From: Metabacillus indicus LMG 22858 | GTDB lineage: Bacteria > Bacillota > Bacilli > Bacillales > Bacillaceae | Length of the DNA stretch: 64,000 bases | Assembly: GCF_000708755.2 (NCBI RefSeq) | Contig: NZ_JGVU02000005.1 | Span: 62,001 to 126,000, forward strand | Direction of reading: 5' to 3' | Part shown: positions 33,401-45,532 of the stretch, one piece after another | How positions within the stretch are numbered: position 1 is the first letter of the stretch | Layout of the letters: the number at the start of each line of letters is the position of its first letter | Made by a program: the position numbers and the translations under genes | Notes under the pieces: model-generated | What the model saw: only the letters and a program-made list of their open reading frames with translations | What the model was told of the DNA's origin: nothing | Databases searched by the model: none

Positions 33401-34765
33401 ATGAATGAAATGTTTGATGACCGGATTCCTCCACAGAATATTGAGGCGGAGCAAGCCGTGCTCGGAGCCATTTTTCTCGAACCCGCATCATTGATTACAG
33501 CTTCTGAAATTCTGATTCCAGAAGACTTTTACAGAGCATCTCATCAGAAGATTTACAATGTCATGCTCGGGCTTGCGGATAAAGGAGAGCCTGTTGACTT
33601 AGTAACAGTCACCTCAGAGCTTGCTGATGCCAATTTACTAGAGGAAATCGGCGGCGTATCTTATTTAAGCGACCTGGCGGGTTCTGTCCCGACAGCAGCC
33701 AATATTGAATATTACGGCAGAATCGTCGAGGAAAAATCCATTCTTCGCCGCCTGATCCGCACGGCAACAACCATTGCCCAGGACGGATATTCGCGCGAAG
33801 ACGAAGTGGCAGTTCTCTTAAACGAAGCCGAAAAGAATATCATGGAAGTCTCCCAGCGCAAAAATGCAGGAGCTTTCCAGAACATTAAAGATGTACTCGT
33901 CCAAACGTACGATAACATTGAATTGCTCCACACACGAAAAGGCGACATCACGGGAATCGCGACAGGATTTACCGAGCTCGACCGGATGACGGCAGGCTTT
34001 CAGCGAAATGACCTTATCATCGTGGCGGCCCGTCCTTCCGTTGGTAAAACGGCCTTTGCCCTGAACATCGCCCAGAACGTCGCAACAAAAACGGACGAAA
34101 ACGTCGCCATCTTCAGTCTTGAGATGGGTGCAGACCAGCTCGTCATGAGGATGCTCTGCGCAGAAGGCAACATTAACGCCCAGGCACTGCGTACAGGAAA
34201 CCTGACCCCTGAAGACTGGGGCAAGCTCACAATGGCCATGGGAAGCCTCTCTGACTCAGGCATTTACATCGATGATACGCCGGGTATCCGTGTCAGCGAC
34301 ATCCGGGCCAAATGCCGCCGCCTTAAGCAGGAAAGCGGCCTCGGCATGATCCTGATTGATTACCTGCAGCTCATCCAGGGAAGCGGACGGAACAAGGACA
34401 ACCGTCAGCAGGAAGTATCCGAGATTTCCCGGACACTGAAGTCTCTCGCAAGGGAACTCAAAGTGCCGGTCATCGCTCTTTCCCAGCTTTCCCGCGGCGT
34501 TGAGCAGCGTCAGGACAAGCGTCCGATGATGTCCGATATCCGTGAATCCGGAAGTATCGAGCAGGATGCCGATATCGTAGCCTTCCTCTACCGGGATGAT
34601 TACTACGACAAAGAATCCGAAAACAAAAACATCATCGAAATCATCATCGCCAAACAGCGTAACGGACCAGTAGGCACCGTCAGCCTGGCGTTCGTCAAAG
34701 AATACAACAAATTCGTCAACCTGGAACGGCGCTTCGATGATGCCGGCGTCCCTCCAGGTGCTTAG
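33401..34765 (+). CDS. dnaB: Replicative DNA helicase
   Basis: 454 residues from ATG 33401 (MNEMFDDRIPPQNIEAEQAVLG). N-terminal hairpin domain and a RecA-fold ATPase with Walker A ARPSVGKTAFAL (about 204-215) and LILIDYLQLI-like Walker B (MILIDYLQLIQ). Named DnaC in B. subtilis, DnaB in most bacteria. The hexamer unwinds DNA ahead of the fork. Own terminator follows. Confidence 0.98.
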   Translation: MNEMFDDRIPPQNIEAEQAVLGAIFLEPASLITASEILIPEDFYRASHQKIYNVMLGLADKGEPVDLVTVTSELADANLLEEIGGVSYLSDLAGSVPTAANIEYYGRIVEEKSILRRLIRTATTIAQDGYSREDEVAVLLNEAEKNIMEVSQRKNAGAFQNIKDVLVQTYDNIELLHTRKGDITGIATGFTELDRMTAGFQRNDLIIVAARPSVGKTAFALNIAQNVATKTDENVAIFSLEMGADQLVMRMLCAEGNINAQALRTGNLTPEDWGKLTMAMGSLSDSGIYIDDTPGIRVSDIRAKCRRLKQESGLGMILIDYLQLIQGSGRNKDNRQQEVSEISRTLKSLARELKVPVIALSQLSRGVEQRQDKRPMMSDIRESGSIEQDADIVAFLYRDDYYDKESENKNIIEIIIAKQRNGPVGTVSLAFVKEYNKFVNLERRFDDAGVPPGA

Positions 34766-34793
34766 AAGCTGTCCTTGCGGGCGGCTTTTTTTG
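34766..34793 (+). terminator. Helicase gene terminator
   Basis: AAGCTGTCC (34766-34774) pairs with GGGCGGCTT (34779-34787) including two G-U pairs, then T6. Confidence 0.8.
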
Positions 34794-34881
34794 TTTGGGG
34801 TAATTTTGAGTGCGTTTTATCTGAAGCGGGACACATGTACGAAGGATGCACGCTGTTATTTAGGCGAAATATGGAATTTTT

Positions 34882-34986
34882 CAAGTGACCGGGTGTTTAC
34901 GACAAGTAACGGATCGGCTTTTTCAAGTAAAAGAGGTATTTTGGCAAGTAAACAGCGCGGGTTGGCAAGTAAACGACCTGGATGGC
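34882..34986. repeat. Five-copy 21-bp periodic array with CAAGTAA core
   Basis: CAAGT(A/G)A starts at 34882, 34903, 34924, 34945 and 34966, exactly every 21 bp. The other 14 bases of each unit vary, with TTGG just before the core in copies 4 and 5. It lies in the 467-bp gap between the helicase gene and purA. The remainder of this gap holds no gene that I can see. The spacing equals two DNA turns or seven codons. Confidence 0.85.
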
Positions 34987-35102
34987 CCGAACGGGTACCA
35001 TTGCCATTATCAATCACACATCCCCCCTTTCAGAATGAAACACTAAATCAAGGGTTAACCTATGAAAAGAAGAACCAAATTACCCGTAATCACGATATAT
35101 TA

Positions 35103-35137
35103 CGAACGAAAAGAAAATGAAATCTCATTAATGTTCG
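35103..35137. promoter_or_regulatory. Candidate PurR boxes upstream of purA
   Basis: Inverted CGAAC (35103-35107) and GTTCG (35133-35137) lie 25 bp apart just before the promoter, close to the paired inverted PurBox arrangement (core CGAAC, about 22-23 bp apart) of Bacillus PurR targets. The right box is the better match (complement AAAGACGAACATT); the left is weak. Confidence 0.5.
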
Positions 35138-35145
35138 TCTTTTCA

Positions 35146-35174
35146 TTGACTTTTGGCCGGTCAACTGGTAGAAT
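35146..35174 (+). promoter_or_regulatory. purA promoter
   Basis: TTGACT (35146-35151), 17 bp, TAGAAT (35169-35174), about 58 bp before purA. Confidence 0.75.
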
Positions 35175-35190
35175 TAGCTTGTTTGATTGA

Positions 35191-36519
<1,329 letters not shown>

Positions 36520-36527
36520 GCCATCCA

Positions 36528-36558
36528 ATCGAAAGGGATCCGTCCCTTTCGATTTTTT
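36528..36558 (+). terminator. purA terminator
   Basis: Perfect 11-bp stem ATCGAAAGGGA/TCCCTTTCGAT with T6. Confidence 0.92.
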
Positions 36559-36577
36559 AATTATTTTAAAAATAGTC

Positions 36578-36606
36578 TTGTGTTTAAGCCGTTATTGAAC
36601 TATAAT
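36578..36606 (+). promoter_or_regulatory. tRNA-Phe promoter
   Basis: TTGTGT (36578-36583), 17 bp, TATAAT (36601-36606), 40 bp before the tRNA. Confidence 0.55.
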
Positions 36607-36646
36607 AATTTAAGTCGGCAGATAATCGCTGATCCATACATACTTC

Positions 36647-36719
36647 GGCTTGGTAGCTCAGTCGGTAGAGCAAAGGACTGAAAATCCTTGTGTCGGCGGT
36701 TCGATTCCGTCCCAAGCCA
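36647..36719 (+). tRNA. tRNA-Phe (GAA)
   Basis: Full cloverleaf: acceptor GGCTTGG/CCAAGCC, D arm TAGCTCAG..GAGC, anticodon arm AAGGA-CTGAAAA-TCCTT with anticodon GAA, T arm GGCGG-TTCGATT-CCGTC, discriminator A. The genome does not encode CCA here (the next bases are CTA), so the CCA-adding enzyme must complete it. Confidence 0.97.
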
Positions 36720-36763
36720 CTACGAAAAGCTTCAGCACTGGGTGCTGAAGCTGGACACAGAAA

Positions 36764-36800
36764 AAAGACATGATCCTAAACGGGATGCATGTCTTTTTTG
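36764..36800 (+). terminator. Terminator after tRNA-Phe
   Basis: AAAGACATG(C)ATCC-type stem (AGACATGATCC with GGGATGCATGTCT) and T6. A further smaller hairpin GCTTCAGCA/TGCTGAAGC precedes it at 36728-36749. Confidence 0.8.
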
Positions 36801-36874
36801 TTATGCCTATAGTCGCATAACCGTTACATAAAAGTGCAAATTTTTACATCAAAAACTAAAATATGACATCAATA

Positions 36875-36896
36875 ATACAGAAATGTTACATTTTTG
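36875..36896 (-). promoter_or_regulatory. Candidate WalR-binding box
   Basis: The minus strand reads TGTAACATTTCTGTATT, which fits two TGTWAH half-sites 5 bp apart at 11 of 12 positions. It lies about 140 bp upstream of the cell-wall peptidase gene and near walRK. WalR is known to control wall hydrolases through such boxes; regulation here is inference. Confidence 0.4.
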
Positions 36897-37034
36897 AAAA
36901 TGGCTAGGTAATAGTCTGATAATATGGTAGGTTAGTAGAGTGGCTAAAAAAGAAATCCGCAAACATAGCACTATAGGCTTATATAGATGATAGATAAAGT
37001 ACTGATCAGTGGTCATTTGGGAGGAAATTGTATC

Positions 37035-38483
37035 GTGTTTAAGCGCATAACTGGATTCGTTGGAAACAACGTGAAGCATACAAACAGCACTATAAAGAAA
37101 GCATTATTCGGTCTGACTTTCGCAGGCGCCATGACATTCGGCATGAATGCTTCTGCAGAGGAAAATCTTGAGACCGTTTACCATATTTATCTGGACGGCG
37201 AAAGAATCGGAACGGTAGACAGTCAGCAGTTAATTGATGACCTTTCAAAGCAAAAGATTGAAGAGGCCAAAAAAGAATATAAAGATTATCAATTAACGGT
37301 TGAAGAGATGGAAGTTATCCCTGAGCAAATGTTCCGTCCTGCTGCAAGCAACGAGGAAACTCTTGCCAAGCTTAAAGAAGAGCTTAATGTAGCAGCAGAC
37401 GCAGCTTTACTTAAAATAGATAATCAGACTGTCGGCTACTTCAAGAACAAAGAAGAAGCAGAGAGAGTTCTAAAAGCCTACAAAGCCAAGTACGTTCCGG
37501 CTGAGCAGGTAGAGCAGGCTGAGAAAATGAAGCAGTCCTCACAGCCGCTTCAGCCATTAAAAGAAAATGAATCTCGTATAGTAGACGTTTCCTTCTCGGG
37601 AAAAGTTTCAATTTCCGAGGGGAAAATTTCTCCTGAAGAGGTGCTGACAGCACAGGAAGGTGTAAAGCTTCTTGCAAAAGGCACGCTTGAAGAGAAAAAA
37701 CACAAAGTAAAAGAGACAGATGTCCTTTCAAGAGTTGCTTCTGAATACAAACTCTCAGTTGAAGAACTGCTTGCTCTTAATCCGGGTCTGTCAGATGAGA
37801 ATGTGATCAAGCCTGGTGAAGAACTGAACGTAAAAGACTACAAGCCTTTTACAAATGTCCTTGTAAAAGAAGAGGTTTCTAAAAAAGAAGCCATTGCCTA
37901 TGAAACAGAAGTGGTCGAAGATTCTTCTATGTTTAAAGGCGACAAGAAAACGAAGCAAGAAGGCAAAGACGGACAGAAGCTTATGAACTATGTTGTTCAC
38001 AAGGAAAACGGCAAAGAAGTGAAACGTGAAACAACAAAAGAAGAAACGCTCACTGAACCGGTAAAAGAAATCATCGTAAAAGGCACTAAAGTGGTTCCTT
38101 CACGCGGAAACGGCTCTCTTCAATGGCCGGCTGTCGGCGGATATGTATCAAGCAAGCTTGGAACGCGCTGGGGCAAGATGCACAAAGGAATTGACATTGC
38201 CCGTCCGAGCGACCGCACGATCAAAGCGGCAGACAACGGCAAGATCATCTCTGCGGGGAATTCCGGTGCATACGGAAATAAAGTTGAAATTGATCATGGA
38301 AACGGCATGAAGACGGTTTATGCCCACCTTGATTCAATCTCTGTATCGGTCGGCGATACGGTCTCCCAGGGACAGAAAATCGGTGTCATGGGTTCTACCG
38401 GACGCTCAACAGGCGTTCACCTTCACTTTGAAGTCTATGAGAACGGAAAACTGAAAGATCCATTGAAGTATTTAAAGAGATAA
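37035..38483 (+). CDS. Secreted LysM-G5-M23 cell-wall peptidase
   Basis: 482 residues from GTG 37035, 10 bp after GGGAGG. A signal peptide ends at about ASAEENLE. A LysM module follows around 230-275 (SRVASEYKLSVEELLALNPGL...KPGEELNVKD), then a G5-like domain (about 285-355) and a C-terminal M23 lysostaphin-type zinc peptidase domain (MHKGIDIA near 390 and HLHFEVYENG near 466). It should cut peptide bonds in peptidoglycan. It stands just upstream of walRK, whose product governs such enzymes in Firmicutes. The alternative upstream ATG has no ribosome-binding site. Confidence 0.93.
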   Translation: MFKRITGFVGNNVKHTNSTIKKALFGLTFAGAMTFGMNASAEENLETVYHIYLDGERIGTVDSQQLIDDLSKQKIEEAKKEYKDYQLTVEEMEVIPEQMFRPAASNEETLAKLKEELNVAADAALLKIDNQTVGYFKNKEEAERVLKAYKAKYVPAEQVEQAEKMKQSSQPLQPLKENESRIVDVSFSGKVSISEGKISPEEVLTAQEGVKLLAKGTLEEKKHKVKETDVLSRVASEYKLSVEELLALNPGLSDENVIKPGEELNVKDYKPFTNVLVKEEVSKKEAIAYETEVVEDSSMFKGDKKTKQEGKDGQKLMNYVVHKENGKEVKRETTKEETLTEPVKEIIVKGTKVVPSRGNGSLQWPAVGGYVSSKLGTRWGKMHKGIDIARPSDRTIKAADNGKIISAGNSGAYGNKVEIDHGNGMKTVYAHLDSISVSVGDTVSQGQKIGVMGSTGRSTGVHLHFEVYENGKLKDPLKYLKR

Positions 38484-38508
38484 CCTTGGGCCATGCCCGA
38501 GGTTTTCC
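38481..38508 (+). terminator. Terminator of the M23 peptidase gene
   Basis: ACCTTGGGC/GCCCGAGGT hairpin around CAT with TTTTCC, starting at the stop codon. Confidence 0.75.
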
Positions 38509-38703
38509 TCATTTTAACCTTTCTGACTTCAAGTGCTCAGACAGCTCGGCTTATGGCCGGGTTTTTGTCTTTTCACCGCTGATTTGCAGCACCGGGTTTG
38601 GGACATCCTAAAAAGAAACTGCCTGAAAAGATGAATCTGCCTGTCATAAGTGGTAAATTAAGAAGAGAGCACGTAACACCTTATATAAAAGGGGCGATTG
38701 GCC

Positions 38704-39408
38704 GTGGAAAAGAAAATCTTAGTTGTCGATGATGAAAAGCCGATTGCAGATATTCTGCAGTTTAACTTAAAAAAAGAAGGCTACGACGTTTTTTGCGCCT
38801 ATGACGGAAACGAAGCGCTTGAAATGGTTGAAGAAGTGCAGCCTGACTTAATCCTTTTAGATATTATGCTTCCAAACAAAGACGGAATGGAAGTATGCCG
38901 CGAGGTCCGCAAAAAATATGAAATTCCGATTATTATGCTGACGGCGAAAGACTCGGAAATTGATAAAGTGCTTGGACTTGAGCTTGGAGCAGATGACTAT
39001 GTGACGAAGCCTTTCAGCACAAGAGAACTGCTTGCACGCGTCAAAGCGAATTTAAGAAGACTTCAGGCGCTGCCTCCTGAGCAGCAGTCAGATAAAAACG
39101 AAATTGAAATTGGCTCTCTGACGATCCATCCTGATGCCTATGTGGTATCAAAACGCGGGGAAACGATCGAACTGACACACCGCGAGTTCGAACTGCTTCA
39201 TTATTTGGCCAAGCATATCGGACAGGTCATGACCCGAGAGCATCTTCTCCAGACTGTATGGGGCTATGACTATTTCGGAGATGTGCGCACAGTCGACGTA
39301 ACGGTCCGCAGACTTCGTGAAAAAATCGAAGATAACCCAAGTCATCCAACATGGATTGTGACAAGACGAGGTGTCGGGTACTACCTGCGTAACCCTGAAC
39401 AGGAGTAG
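38704..39408 (+). CDS. walR: Response regulator WalR (YycF)
   Basis: 234 residues from GTG 38704 after AAGGGG (the TTG two codons earlier is too close). OmpR family: receiver domain with phosphorylated Asp53 (LLDIMLP) and a C-terminal winged helix ([23 protein letters not shown]). It is the essential regulator of cell-wall hydrolases. walK follows 5 bp later. Confidence 0.98.
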   Translation: MEKKILVVDDEKPIADILQFNLKKEGYDVFCAYDGNEALEMVEEVQPDLILLDIMLPNKDGMEVCREVRKKYEIPIIMLTAKDSEIDKVLGLELGADDYVTKPFSTRELLARVKANLRRLQALPPEQQSDKNEIEIGSLTIHPDAYVVSKRGETIELTHREFELLHYLAKHIGQVMTREHLLQTVWGYDYFGDVRTVDVTVRRLREKIEDNPSHPTWIVTRRGVGYYLRNPEQE

Positions 39409-39413
39409 GATTC

Positions 39414-41258
39414 ATGAACAAAGTCGGTTTTTTCAGATCCATCCATTTCAAATTCGTCATGGTCTATGTACTCCTGATCATGATTGCCATGCAGATTATC
39501 GGTGTCTATTTCGTTCAGCAGCTTGAACGGTCCCTCACCGAAAATTTCAATACATCCATTACGCAGCGAATCAATTTCATCAACTACAGCATCGAACAGG
39601 AAATGTCCAAGGAGAGGACGGAGGATCCTACCGGAACCCTCCCCACTCTTGAAGAAGACATTACCGCCATACTAAAGGATTTCGCAAAGGATGAAATCCA
39701 GGAAATCCGTGTCATAGATAAAAACAGCCGCGTCATTGCGACATCAGATCCGAACAACAGCGACATTATCGGCAAACGCACGACAGAGGTGCTTGTCAAA
39801 CGGACGCTTGTCTTTGAAAAGCCGGACGAGAAAGTCTATATAGATAAACCAACAAGCAGGCGCGTAAAAATTTCTTCCACACCGATCAAAAACATCAATC
39901 AGGAAACGATTGGTGCCCTATACCTAGTCGCATCAATGGAAGAAGTTTTTTCTCAAATGCGGGTTATCAACGGAATTCTTGCGACCGGAACCGGTATTTC
40001 CTTGGCAATTACGGCGCTTCTGGGCGTCTTTCTGGCCAGGACAATTACAAGGCCGATGTCTGATATGCGAAAGCAGGCATTGGAGCTTGCAAAGGGGAAT
40101 TTCTCGCGAAAAGTGCGCGTTTACGGCGAGGATGAAATCGGCCAGCTGGCGGTGACGTTCAATAACCTGACAGACAAGCTTGAAGAAGCGCAGGCATCCA
40201 CAGAAGGCGAGCGGAAAAAGCTTGCATCCGTGATTGCTCATATGACTGATGGTGTTATCGCGACAAACCGCGCAGGCGACGTGATTCTCGTGAACAGTCC
40301 AGCGATAGAAATGCTGAACGTTTCACGTGAAACGGTTATTGATGTTCCGATTACAAAGGTTCTCGGCATTGACGGTGAATATACGTTTGATAGTTTAATT
40401 GACCAGCAGGACTCTCTCATCCTTGATGCAAGCACAGAGGACAAACCGTACATCCTGAAGGTCAACTTTTCGACGATTCAGCAGGAGCAAAAACGCATCA
40501 CAGGTTTAATCGCCGTGATCTACGATATTACGGAGCAGGAGAAAATTGACGAGGAACGCCGCGAATTCGTTGCGAACGTATCACATGAGCTGAGGACGCC
40601 GCTTACGACGATGCGCAGCTACCTTGAAGCACTTGCTGACGGCGCGTGGGAAGACAAGGACATTGCCCCGCAGTTTTTAAATGTAACTCAGAATGAAACC
40701 GAGCGGATGATTCGCCTTGTCAATGATCTACTGCAGCTGTCAAAGCTCGACAGCAAGGATTACCGCATCAACAAAGAGTGGGTCAACTTCACAGCCTTCT
40801 TCAACCAGATTATCGACAGGTTTGAAATGACGAAAGAGCAGCATGTCTCCTTCCTCCGCGATCTGCCGGAAGAAAAGCTCTATGTCGATATTGACCCTGA
40901 TAAAATAACACAGGTGTTAGACAACATTATTTCCAACGCCCTGAAATATTCTCCAGAGGGCGGACTGATTACTTTTAAGACAGAAATCATTGATGACATG
41001 CTGCAGATCAGCGTCACCGACCAAGGCATGGGCATTCCAAAAGGAACAGAGCATAAGATCTTTGAGCGGTTTTACCGCGTGGATAAAGCAAGAACGAGAA
41101 AGCTTGGCGGCACAGGACTGGGGCTTGCCATCGCAAAAGAAATGATCGGGGCCCATGACGGTGAAATCTGGGCTGAAAGCGTGGAAGGGAAAGGAACAAC
41201 GATCCTGTTTACCCTTCCATTTACAAGGGATCAAGAGGATGAGTGGGATGAATCGTGA
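39414..41258 (+). CDS. walK: Sensor histidine kinase WalK (YycG)
   Basis: 614 residues: membrane span at about 9-31, extracellular PAS-like domain, second span at about 183-205, HAMP, cytoplasmic PAS, then HisKA with phospho-His391 (VSHELRTPLTT) and HATPase_c (N box DNIISNALKYSP, GTGLGLAIAK). It senses the state of cell-wall synthesis at the division site and phosphorylates WalR. A parS-like palindrome sits within the gene at 40319-40334. The start of walH lies inside its 3' end. Confidence 0.98.
   Translation: MNKVGFFRSIHFKFVMVYVLLIMIAMQIIGVYFVQQLERSLTENFNTSITQRINFINYSIEQEMSKERTEDPTGTLPTLEEDITAILKDFAKDEIQEIRVIDKNSRVIATSDPNNSDIIGKRTTEVLVKRTLVFEKPDEKVYIDKPTSRRVKISSTPIKNINQETIGALYLVASMEEVFSQMRVINGILATGTGISLAITALLGVFLARTITRPMSDMRKQALELAKGNFSRKVRVYGEDEIGQLAVTFNNLTDKLEEAQASTEGERKKLASVIAHMTDGVIATNRAGDVILVNSPAIEMLNVSRETVIDVPITKVLGIDGEYTFDSLIDQQDSLILDASTEDKPYILKVNFSTIQQEQKRITGLIAVIYDITEQEKIDEERREFVANVSHELRTPLTTMRSYLEALADGAWEDKDIAPQFLNVTQNETERMIRLVNDLLQLSKLDSKDYRINKEWVNFTAFFNQIIDRFEMTKEQHVSFLRDLPEEKLYVDIDPDKITQVLDNIISNALKYSPEGGLITFKTEIIDDMLQISVTDQGMGIPKGTEHKIFERFYRVDKARTRKLGGTGLGLAIAKEMIGAHDGEIWAESVEGKGTTILFTLPFTRDQEDEWDES
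40319..40334. promoter_or_regulatory. parS-like site inside walK
   Basis: CGTTTCACGTGAAACG is a perfect 16-bp palindrome with the universal parS core GTTTCACGTGAAAC. It matches the TGTTNCACGTGAAACA form except at the two outermost bases. Confidence 0.85.
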
Positions 41259-42588
41259 AAATATAAAAACCGTTATATTGATGCTGCTCGTCTGCGGAAG
41301 CGTGTTTTTCACCTACAACCTTTGGACGTTTAAGCCGAACTACGATTTTATCGACAGCAGCCAGTATCTTGAAAACGAGCCGATCAGCAACGTGAAGCAT
41401 GAACCGGAGGACGTCATCCGTCCTTTTCAGATGATGGTTCATGACAAAGCCGAGCATTACGGCACCTACCGGCCGGAACGAATTGACTTTGTCTGGAATC
41501 AGCTGAAAAACTGGAACATGGGCGAAGTGAAAAACGTGTCCGGCAAATACACGGCTGATGAGCTGGATGAGTGGCTGACGGGGAAAAGCGAATCAAGAAA
41601 GATCGAGTTTCTCTTCAGCGACAAAGTTCCGTTTGAACTCTTTCAGTCTATTTTTCAATACAAGTCTCAAAAGACCATCTACTCTTCATTTGACCGGATT
41701 GTCCTTCCAAGCGGAAAAAACGGGTCGTTTCAAAAGATCCTCTTTATTTCAATGGAGCAAAGGCTTGTCTATGAAGCTTCCATCAGCAATGAGAACGCCA
41801 AAGGCATCATTGCGTCTGTAATTGAAAAGCGGGAAAACCTTGACCGCTTCGTGCCTGAGGTGATTGCTGAAGGCAACCGGCTGCTCCTTCCTGAGAGCCG
41901 GATTGCTCTTAATGAAAATGAATATATCATTAATTCCGTCAATGGCGAAGCGTTCAAGCGGGCGCTCTTTACAAATCCCGACTACGTCCGCCGGGAAATG
42001 AAACCGACACAAAACATCTATACGGACGGAACGAGTCTTTTGACGATCTATCCGAGTCAGGAGCGTCTGCGGTTTGTGAACCCGACCATTGACCCGAGCA
42101 TGTTTATTGAACGGGGAAAAGCGATGAAGCAGAGCATTGAGTTTTTGAATGATCACGGAGGATGGACGGATGAGTACCACTTCTACAACATGAACCCCGA
42201 TAGCCAGCTCGTTTCATTCCGGTTGATGATTGATTCCATTCCCGTTTTTGAAAACAATTCAAAAACGTTCGGACCGACGGAGATTTCGATACGCTGGGGA
42301 GAAAATGAAATCGCCACCTACTCAAGACCGCTCTACCGTCTGAATTCAGGATATAACCCAAGTTCTGTAGATATGCCTTCAAGCAAAGAAGTTGTCAGCC
42401 AGCTGAAGCAGAAAAAAAGCATCGAACCGGACAAAGTGAAGCGGGTCTTCCCTGCTTATGAAATGTCGGCAACAGCAGAGCCGAGAATCGTCGCCATCAA
42501 ACCGTACTGGTACGCCGAAACAACGGGCGGCCAATACGTAAAGCTGCAAACTGAAACGCTTGGAGGGAACAGCGATGGACTGGAGTAA
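41248..42588 (+). CDS. walH: WalK regulator WalH (YycH)
   Basis: 446 residues from ATG 41248 (MNRENIKTVILM), 9 bp after GAGG; an ATG three codons upstream is possible. One N-terminal membrane span, the rest extracytoplasmic. With WalI it binds WalK in the membrane and modulates kinase activity. It overlaps walK by 11 bp and walI by 14 bp. Confidence 0.95.
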   Translation: MNRENIKTVILMLLVCGSVFFTYNLWTFKPNYDFIDSSQYLENEPISNVKHEPEDVIRPFQMMVHDKAEHYGTYRPERIDFVWNQLKNWNMGEVKNVSGKYTADELDEWLTGKSESRKIEFLFSDKVPFELFQSIFQYKSQKTIYSSFDRIVLPSGKNGSFQKILFISMEQRLVYEASISNENAKGIIASVIEKRENLDRFVPEVIAEGNRLLLPESRIALNENEYIINSVNGEAFKRALFTNPDYVRREMKPTQNIYTDGTSLLTIYPSQERLRFVNPTIDPSMFIERGKAMKQSIEFLNDHGGWTDEYHFYNMNPDSQLVSFRLMIDSIPVFENNSKTFGPTEISIRWGENEIATYSRPLYRLNSGYNPSSVDMPSSKEVVSQLKQKKSIEPDKVKRVFPAYEMSATAEPRIVAIKPYWYAETTGGQYVKLQTETLGGNSDGLE

Positions 42589-43381
42589 AACGAAAACCAT
42601 TTTCATTCTGGCTTTCCTTGTCCTAAACACCTTCTTGGCCATTCAATATTTTAATATCGTCATTACCAACAGCCGGTATGATGTCATAAAAGAGCCATTG
42701 ATCGAGGAGCAGCTTGCGGCAGAGGGCATTACGTACAAGAAGCTTCCGCAAGGCAATGAAACAGGCGCCTACATTACGGCTGAGAGCAAAGTGTTTACAG
42801 AGGAAGAACTGGAGTCCCTCCCTGCCCAGGACGTTCTGAATCTCGAGGATAAAATTACGTCCCTGCGGGCGGAATTTGAAAAGCCCTTCACCTTGCCTGA
42901 AACGAACACACAAAGCAAGCTTAATCAAATCGTCAGAGAAAACATTCTCTCAGGCGACCAATATGCCTTCTGGAAAACGGACAACGTGAAAAACACGATC
43001 ATCTACATCCAGACATACAATGACCGGCTTGTGTTTCAGGACCTGTCAGCCGACCAGAAAATCGGAATGCTGACACTGTTTTTAAATGATAAAAACCATC
43101 TCGTGAGTTACGAGCAGACGCTGCTTGAAAACATCCAGGACCTTGAGGGCAAGCAGGACACGCTTCCTGCCATTAAGGCGCTTGAGGCCCTTTACAACAA
43201 GAACGACTTAAAACCGAACAGTACGGTGACAGAGGTTCAGTTCGGCTACTATACGCCGTTCCCGCTCTCGGGCGAACAGATCCTCGCCCCGACCTGGCAC
43301 ATCGTCGTCAATGATTCGGAGGATTATTACGTAAATGCATTAGAAGGACAGGTCATCCGTTCTAATGAAAAATTGGAGTGA
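42575..43381 (+). CDS. walI: WalK regulator WalI (YycI)
   Basis: 268 residues from ATG 42575 ([18 protein letters not shown]) after GGAGGGAAC. One membrane span then an external two-domain region related to WalH. It forms a membrane complex with WalH and WalK. It overlaps both neighbours or ends within a few bases of them, so the cluster is one operon. Confidence 0.96.
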   Translation: MDWSKTKTIFILAFLVLNTFLAIQYFNIVITNSRYDVIKEPLIEEQLAAEGITYKKLPQGNETGAYITAESKVFTEEELESLPAQDVLNLEDKITSLRAEFEKPFTLPETNTQSKLNQIVRENILSGDQYAFWKTDNVKNTIIYIQTYNDRLVFQDLSADQKIGMLTLFLNDKNHLVSYEQTLLENIQDLEGKQDTLPAIKALEALYNKNDLKPNSTVTEVQFGYYTPFPLSGEQILAPTWHIVVNDSEDYYVNALEGQVIRSNEKLE

Positions 43382-43386
43382 ACGCA

Positions 43387-44181
43387 ATGAGTCTGCAATT
43401 CAGTGTTCTCGCAAGCGGAAGCACGGGAAATGCAACATATGTCGAAACAGATCAGCATTCGCTGCTCGTTGATGCCGGATTCAGCGGCAAGCAGATGGAA
43501 GCCCTGTTTCAGCAGATCGGAAGAAAAATCAATAAGCTGTCCGGGATACTCGTTACCCATGAGCACAGCGACCACATCAAAGGCCTCGGCATCCTGGCAC
43601 GGAAGTACAATCTGCCTGTCTACGCCAACGAAAAAACGTGGCAGGCGATGGAAGGACTGATCGGTGCGATCCATCCCGACCAGAAATTCATCTTTGGGAC
43701 CGGGACTGTTCAATCGTTCGGCGGAATTGACGTCGAATCGTTCGGCGTGTCCCATGATGCGGCCGAGCCGATGTTCTATACCTTTCACCACGAGGGGAAA
43801 AAGCTCGCCCTGATCACAGACACCGGCTATGTCAGCGACAGAATGAAAGGCATCATCCACAATGCGGATGCCTTCGTGTTCGAAAGCAACCATGACGTGG
43901 ACATGCTGCGCATGGGCCACTATCCTTGGAGCGTCAAGCGCCGGATCCTGAGCGATGTCGGCCACGTTTCCAATGAAGACGCTGCGCTTGCCATGACCGA
44001 TGTCATCGGCGACAACACAAAACGCATCTACCTTGCCCATCTCAGCAAAGACAACAACATGAAAGAGCTCGCACGCATGTCCGTCCAGCAGACGCTTGAA
44101 GGCAAAGGCTACATGCCGGGAGAGCAGTTCGACCTTTACGACACAGACCCGAAAACCCCCACCCCCCTTGTGCTTGTTTAG
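43387..44181 (+). CDS. walJ: Metallo-beta-lactamase-fold protein WalJ (YycJ)
   Basis: 264 residues from ATG 43387 ([20 protein letters not shown]). Zinc ligands [11 protein letters not shown] (about 58-68), then CxHD-like SHDAAEP and DTGYVSD. Thought to be an MBL-fold exonuclease linked to DNA replication or mismatch repair and wall metabolism. End of the wal operon. Confidence 0.95.
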   Translation: MSLQFSVLASGSTGNATYVETDQHSLLVDAGFSGKQMEALFQQIGRKINKLSGILVTHEHSDHIKGLGILARKYNLPVYANEKTWQAMEGLIGAIHPDQKFIFGTGTVQSFGGIDVESFGVSHDAAEPMFYTFHHEGKKLALITDTGYVSDRMKGIIHNADAFVFESNHDVDMLRMGHYPWSVKRRILSDVGHVSNEDAALAMTDVIGDNTKRIYLAHLSKDNNMKELARMSVQQTLEGKGYMPGEQFDLYDTDPKTPTPLVLV

Positions 44182-44298
44182 CACAGAACTTGGAGTTTTT
44201 TTGAAGATCCTTGGGTATACTGAATCTATATAACGTCCTGCAAAAGCTCCTGCTAAAAAGGAGCTTTCGCGCTACATAAAAGATGGGTGGGATAACCA

Positions 44299-45503
<1,205 letters not shown>

Positions 45504-45516
<13 letters not shown>

Positions 45517-45532
45517 ACTTCTCCTGTTTTTT
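45504..45532 (+). terminator. htrC terminator
   Basis: ACAGGAG (45504-45510) pairs with CTCCTGT (45521-45527) then T5. The stem contains the end of the gene. Confidence 0.8.

Noticed and set aside
34882-34986. CRISPR array
   Set aside because: Units have only a 7-bp constant core, period is 21 bp and no cas genes are present.
34737-35120. Open frame of 127 residues overlapping the helicase gene end, with ASK-type heptads
   Set aside because: The heptads are only the 21-bp DNA array read in one frame; no ribosome-binding site.
36647-36720. Integration of a mobile element at tRNA-Phe
   Set aside because: No integrase and no repeat of the tRNA 3' end were found downstream; the following gene is the core-type wall peptidase.
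43327-44184. 285-residue open frame antisense to walJ
   Set aside because: It is the mirror of a strongly conserved gene; composition is that of a shadow frame and there is no start signal.
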